Below, one piece after another: positions 13,601-16,292 of a stretch of 16,292 nt of DNA. Each line of letters opens with the position of its first letter. The stretch's first letter is position 1. A program made the translations under genes and the position numbers. The notes below the pieces were generated by a model that was not told where the DNA came from, made no database searches, and saw nothing but the letters and a program-made list of their open reading frames with translations. Source of the DNA: Metaruminococcus_A sp003150405 (GTDB taxonomy: Bacteria; Bacillota; Clostridia; Oscillospirales; Ruminococcaceae); NCBI GenBank assembly GCA_902489745.1, contig CABUBB010000032.1, positions 1 through 16,292 on the forward strand, in the 5' to 3' direction.

Positions 13601-16292
13601 AAACAGGCGGATCACACCCTGACGGCACGGTGGACGGCAAATGACGACACTCAGTACAAGGTGGAGTATTACCTGAGAGACGACAGCGGTTACCATCGGG
13701 ATGACAGCCTGACTGTAACTCACTATGGTACGACAGATACCGCCTGCAGCGTCTCTGAGGGCGATGTAAAAAACATTGCTGGTTACTGGTACAATGTAGA
13801 CAACGCACTGAATGTTCTGTCTGGCACCATTACCGGTGACGGAAAAGCAACCCTGAAGCTCTATTACGACCGGTATTTTGCAGTAACTGGAAGCAAGGAT
13901 GGAGAAGGCACTGTTACGGCGACTGGTACTTTAAAAGAGGGACAGGATGGTTTGGTCTCCTGGAAAGCGGCAAGCGGCTACCAGGTAGGTCAGGTGATTG
14001 TGGACGGTGTGGTTCGGGATGATCTCTTGCAGAAAAACAGTATCTCGTTTACAGATGTTCACGAAAATCATCAGGTCTATGTGAAGTTTGTAAAGCAGGG
14101 CGGCAGCGGCGGTAATTTGCCGGATATGGGAAATACCGGCTATTACCAGGTAAAAACGCGGATTGACGGTCTGGAGAATTCCTGTACCATTACGCCGACA
14201 CAGACGGTGAAAAAGGGAGAAGATCATACCGTTGAATGGGAGGTCTGCGACGGGTATTATATTGTCTCTGTAACGGTTGACGGCAAGGAATATGCGGTAA
14301 ATGCGACTAAAGTCGATTTTACCAGCATTGCCGCAAACCATGAGGTTGTTGTAAAGACAGAAAAAATGCCTTCAATGGGTGGTGACACCACAACAGGGTA
14401 CTATACAGTCACTGTAAACCGCTATGGCGGCAACAGCAAGGATACCATTGTCAGCGGGAACCAGGTGGTTGCACCTGGAAGCAGTGCAAAGGTTACCTGG
14501 AGTGCGGCAAACGGCTACCATGTTTCACGTGTTGTGGTAGACGGCAAGCCCTTGGATGCATCTTTGATTGCAGCGGGATTGCAGCAGTTTGAAAATATTC
14601 AGGGCAACCATGTAGTAGACGTCTATTTTGAAAAGGATGGCAGCGGAGACGGTACTGGCAGCTGGACAGAAGATATGGTTACCGTTTCGACACAGCTGGT
14701 TGGCGGACCGGGCAGCATTACAGCAGGGGCTACTCTGCCAAAAGACAGCGACTACAAGGTTACCTGGGAACCGGTCTTTGAGACCACTGACAATCCGGAC
14801 GACCCGGACTATGCTGTTTATGAAGTTGAAAAGGTTGAAGTAAACGGGACTCAGTGGACTGGATCGGGCAATGAAATTGATTTTAGTCACCTGGAAAAAG
14901 ACCAGGATGTAAAGGTTTATGTAAAACCAGTGGTTTATCAGGTCACCACGCTGGCATACGGCAACGGTACGGTAAGTTCTTCAAAAACGCTGTATAAAAA
15001 TCAGAGCTACTTAAACATTTTGGGGACGCCGAATGCGGGCAATGAGGTAAAGAAACTGGTTATTGACGGTGCCGAACAGCCTATTTCAGACATCAATACC
15101 AGAATGCGCGCCCGGTTCATGGCTTTGGCTGCCAATGAGACAGAGGTTGACGCGGCCCTTACAACAGGAACCGATGTAAACATCAATGCAATCTCTCAGG
15201 ATCATGTAATTGAGGTTTATTTCGCGGCGTCCGGAGCGTCTCTTCCGGATGAGGGCGACCTGATCCGCGTAACCGCTGAAATTATAGGCGGTACCGGTTC
15301 AGTAAGCGGCAGCGGAATTTTTGCCAAAGGTTCTGACGATACCGTAAGCTGGATAGTTGATTCCAAATATGAGGTTCAGGACGTCAAGGTAAATGGTTCA
15401 AGCGTAAGCTTTAGCGGCAATCAGATTGACCTGAGCAACCTACAGACTGATACCAAGGTTGAAATTATTGTTGCTCCGGCTGAGCTGTCGAAGAATGATG
15501 AAACACCTGATGGCGGAACCAACCAGCCGAATCGGCCGAGCTACAACATTTCGACCGAAATTATTGGCGGACCGGGGGATATTACAAGTGGTGCCCGGGT
15601 TGAAAAAGGTGAGTCGTTTGAGGTTGAATGGGAGATCAGTGAACCGGGATATGAAATCCGGGATGTTATTGTGGATGGCATCAGCCGCCCGGATTTGATT
15701 TCTCCGGATGGAACCGGTGATATTCGGTTTGACAAGGTGGTTCAGGACCATAGTGTTCAGGTTCTGATCGGCGAAAAGGCAAAGGTAAATATTGATGTTG
15801 ACAAAGACGGGATTCCGGATGTTAACATTGATACCGACGGCGACGGCAAACCGGACATTAATGTTGACCTTGACGGCGACGGGATTCCAGACATTAACAT
15901 TGATACCGACAATACCGGGACCTGGAAACCGAGCGGTGAAGGCGGAAATGGCGATGGAATCTGGAAGCCGGATACCAATCTTGATACGGACGCTGACGGT
16001 AAAGTGGATGTTGAGCACGGATTCCGGCCTGGATATGACTTTGATCAGGACGGCGTTGATGATAACTGGAACCCAGATAAAGACGTTTATCCAGATGGAT
16101 TGGGAAAACCGGGTTATGATACTACGGATCCGAACCTGAATGTAGACACCGACGGTGACGGCAAACCGGACGTAAATGTTGACACCGATGGTGATGGTAA
16201 GCCGGACGTAAATGTTGACACCGACGGTGACGGCAAACCGGACGTAAATGTTGACACCGACGGTGACGGCAAACCGGACGTAAATGTTGACA
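10616..16292 (+). CDS. Giant secreted repeat protein (putative adhesin / surface protein), 3' end outside window
   Basis: An open frame of 1892 codons without a stop; the start is at AAGGAG-N9-ATG. A signal peptide covers residues 1-34 (KR, then hydrophobic LAGLLSLIMVFGLW, cleavage likely after AGA). Residues 35-490 are a unique N-terminal region with no family I recognise. About 490-620 look PKD-like (KPIADF, YLFELVVKDVKGTES) and 615-710 Ig-like (DTAAPSISAS, TTWDECGNES). About 710-1005 hold four InlB-B / Listeria-Bacteroides-type repeats (FDANGG, REGYTFKGWAKD, SRSGYTFDGWFD). At 1010-1085 there is a MucBP-like YKVEYYLRDDSGY block. About 1085-1720 hold seven divergent InlB-type units, each ending in a KVEVNG/VIVDG strand then a DH-VxVYF strand. 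From 1724 there are Asp-rich VNVDTDGDGKPD repeats resembling thrombospondin type 3 or EF-hand-like calcium loops. Any wall anchor lies beyond the window. Expression should depend on the invertible promoter. An adhesive or surface role is inferred. Confidence 0.93.
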   Translation, partial: MIRVQSKRILAGLLSLIMVFGLWSFNGGSYMAGAEGLAPVANTGSAPGGESAVPNEDHGAVTNPTPVVDIVVNVPADYPGTFLDFKEELTDKLVEQGMDPDTFRIVSAAIKIDTTDTAGWYVYDHYNSQNDYNNLKVDSLRQPFRQADNSHANGTNPTTIEKEFASTVPAACKYFVRHISSSVDEAGKAKMIFAGYGSQALADFMIYPAASDSRRTFSFDIDAKRVDTHTLTGTGFFVNAGIEGTGTSATVSGYLLFYQFTSATAGNIYLIPMTKVNAMNFQTSNVTSLYSQAIAKDTFNLGASKKARIDVDLQATSLTVQQRNYASDGITFEETKTLFGGKAVTMNRTGFNGFGPMAAYGSHGCSSLSSFEFSDLEMNYEANAFDALKNVQYSEDAEYKYFINLTGTNADPGVPKDDEAYLEGIKRLNENGIFYVSNTDDGKILTQPTEDSSGIGPDNGLYATNADYITQIAEYIAENFNEQVHFKPVEILEQNEKPIADFIIVQDDEDGQCKQVLTAHLQHLKTAEDKITVHIQDKSMTNSAGDKITGWQLKVYDPDNGVVASSNGFVDDPSKLPSYSITKNSKQGKYLFELVVKDVKGTESTVFQTYLTAYQDTAAPSISASSGGYGSPANVVLVDQGYGIDADGVTLIENAGSGVLKYQVNDGEIITLEKEVHAYNLSVQLTEEPLKITTWDECGNESTKTFNTVKVEFQDGDHDPYYTLEGDKLGALPEGPTPDDENKHFQGWADEDDNLVSSDTVVNDDIVLHPVYTTETVTLTFEANGGTYGNTTTKVVEVPKGSKIIDNLLSGDELPTRTGYNFTHWTISGAEVHGQTADAANTTLKANWEKGQFTLKFDANGGNLGKLKEKSVEYEADLSYETTTNPAGNPYAGMDLPTREGYTFKGWAKDTAGTAITSSDKMPAHTYTVYAKWEKDNSRFIVSFDSNGGSQVPNKSYPTSEDHYGTLNTPSRSGYTFDGWFDESGTKRESDGEVYKQADHTLTARWTANDDTQYKVEYYLRDDSGYHRDDSLTVTHYGTTDTACSVSEGDVKNIAGYWYNVDNALNVLSGTITGDGKATLKLYYDRYFAVTGSKDGEGTVTATGTLKEGQDGLVSWKAASGYQVGQVIVDGVVRDDLLQKNSISFTDVHENHQVYVKFVKQGGSGGNLPDMGNTGYYQVKTRIDGLENSCTITPTQTVKKGEDHTVEWEVCDGYYIVSVTVDGKEYAVNATKVDFTSIAANHEVVVKTEKMPSMGGDTTTGYYTVTVNRYGGNSKDTIVSGNQVVAPGSSAKVTWSAANGYHVSRVVVDGKPLDASLIAAGLQQFENIQGNHVVDVYFEKDGSGDGTGSWTEDMVTVSTQLVGGPGSITAGATLPKDSDYKVTWEPVFETTDNPDDPDYAVYEVEKVEVNGTQWTGSGNEIDFSHLEKDQDVKVYVKPVVYQVTTLAYGNGTVSSSKTLYKNQSYLNILGTPNAGNEVKKLVIDGAEQPISDINTRMRARFMALAANETEVDAALTTGTDVNINAISQDHVIEVYFAASGASLPDEGDLIRVTAEIIGGTGSVSGSGIFAKGSDDTVSWIVDSKYEVQDVKVNGSSVSFSGNQIDLSNLQTDTKVEIIVAPAELSKNDETPDGGTNQPNRPSYNISTEIIGGPGDITSGARVEKGESFEVEWEISEPGYEIRDVIVDGISRPDLISPDGTGDIRFDKVVQDHSVQVLIGEKAKVNIDVDKDGIPDVNIDTDGDGKPDINVDLDGDGIPDINIDTDNTGTWKPSGEGGNGDGIWKPDTNLDTDADGKVDVEHGFRPGYDFDQDGVDDNWNPDKDVYPDGLGKPGYDTTDPNLNVDTDGDGKPDVNVDTDGDGKPDVNVDTDGDGKPDVNVDTDGDGKPDVNVD
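15785..15910 (+). repeat. Degenerate 36-bp coding repeats (12-residue Asp-rich units), first block
   Basis: Three full units (15785-15820, 15821-15856, 15857-15892) and a partial fourth encode V/I-N-x-D-x-D-x-D-G-x-P-D. The units vary in codon use, so this block is older than the copies at the window end. The DxDxDG pattern suggests calcium-binding loops. Confidence 0.85.
16136..16292 (+). repeat. Near-identical 36-bp tandem coding repeats, truncated by the window end
   Basis: Four full units (16136-16171, 16172-16207, 16208-16243, 16244-16279) and the start of a fifth (16280) encode VNVDTDGDGKPD (first unit LNVDTDGDGKPD). Units 3 and 4 are identical at the DNA level; unit 2 differs only by synonymous changes. 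This points to recent duplication and possible copy-number variation. Confidence 0.92.

Noticed and set aside
15785..16292. 36-bp periodic repeats as a possible CRISPR array
   Set aside because: The repeats are directly tandem without spacers, are in frame with the large coding region and encode a coherent DxDxDG motif.

Overview
The window looks like a chromosomal segment of a low- to mid-G+C Gram-positive bacterium of the class Clostridia, probably a gut-type Oscillospirales/Ruminococcaceae relative. Strong AAGGAGG-type ribosome binding sites, TTGACA/TATAAT promoters with 17-bp spacers, U-tailed terminators, an IreB homologue, a DUF6106-type membrane protein and a secreted protein built from InlB-like repeats all fit this. 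No species can be named from sequence alone.

Left part (1-2466, minus strand): a three-gene cluster reading leftward. It holds a small DUF6106-like membrane protein, a fused holo-ACP synthase/NAD(P)HX dehydratase (AcpS-NnrD), and a membrane-anchored protein of unknown function. Positions 2467-3218 contain no convincing gene but many perfect or near-perfect hairpins. A good leftward promoter (3247-3219) lies at the far end, so this may be a long structured leader or an unannotated RNA.

Middle part (3258-8607, plus strand): a promoter and a leader with an intrinsic terminator precede pheS and pheT (both subunits of phenylalanyl-tRNA synthetase), followed by ireB. Then come a DUF4190-type two-helix membrane protein with its own promoter, and an Lgt-family membrane enzyme that lacks several canonical Lgt catalytic residues. 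A tRNA-Arg(ACG) with its own promoter and terminator follows (8813-8981), then about 400 bp of hairpin-rich spacer.

Right part (9359-16292): the main point of interest. A 273-residue tyrosine recombinase is followed at once by two perfect 25-bp inverted repeats (10174-10198 and 10456-10480) that bracket a 257-bp A+T-rich segment. That segment carries a rho-independent terminator and a promoter (10398-10424) pointing at a very large secreted repeat protein that starts at 10616 and runs off the window. This is the architecture of a phase-variable invertible promoter (inverton). The recombinase would flip the segment and switch the surface protein on or off, and the orientation seen here is ON. 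The surface protein has a signal peptide, PKD/Ig-like and InlB-B-like repeats, divergent InlB repeats, and Asp-rich 12-residue calcium-loop-like repeats encoded by nearly identical 36-bp tandem repeats at the window edge.

The switch assignment rests on sequence architecture. No experiment or database search was available.
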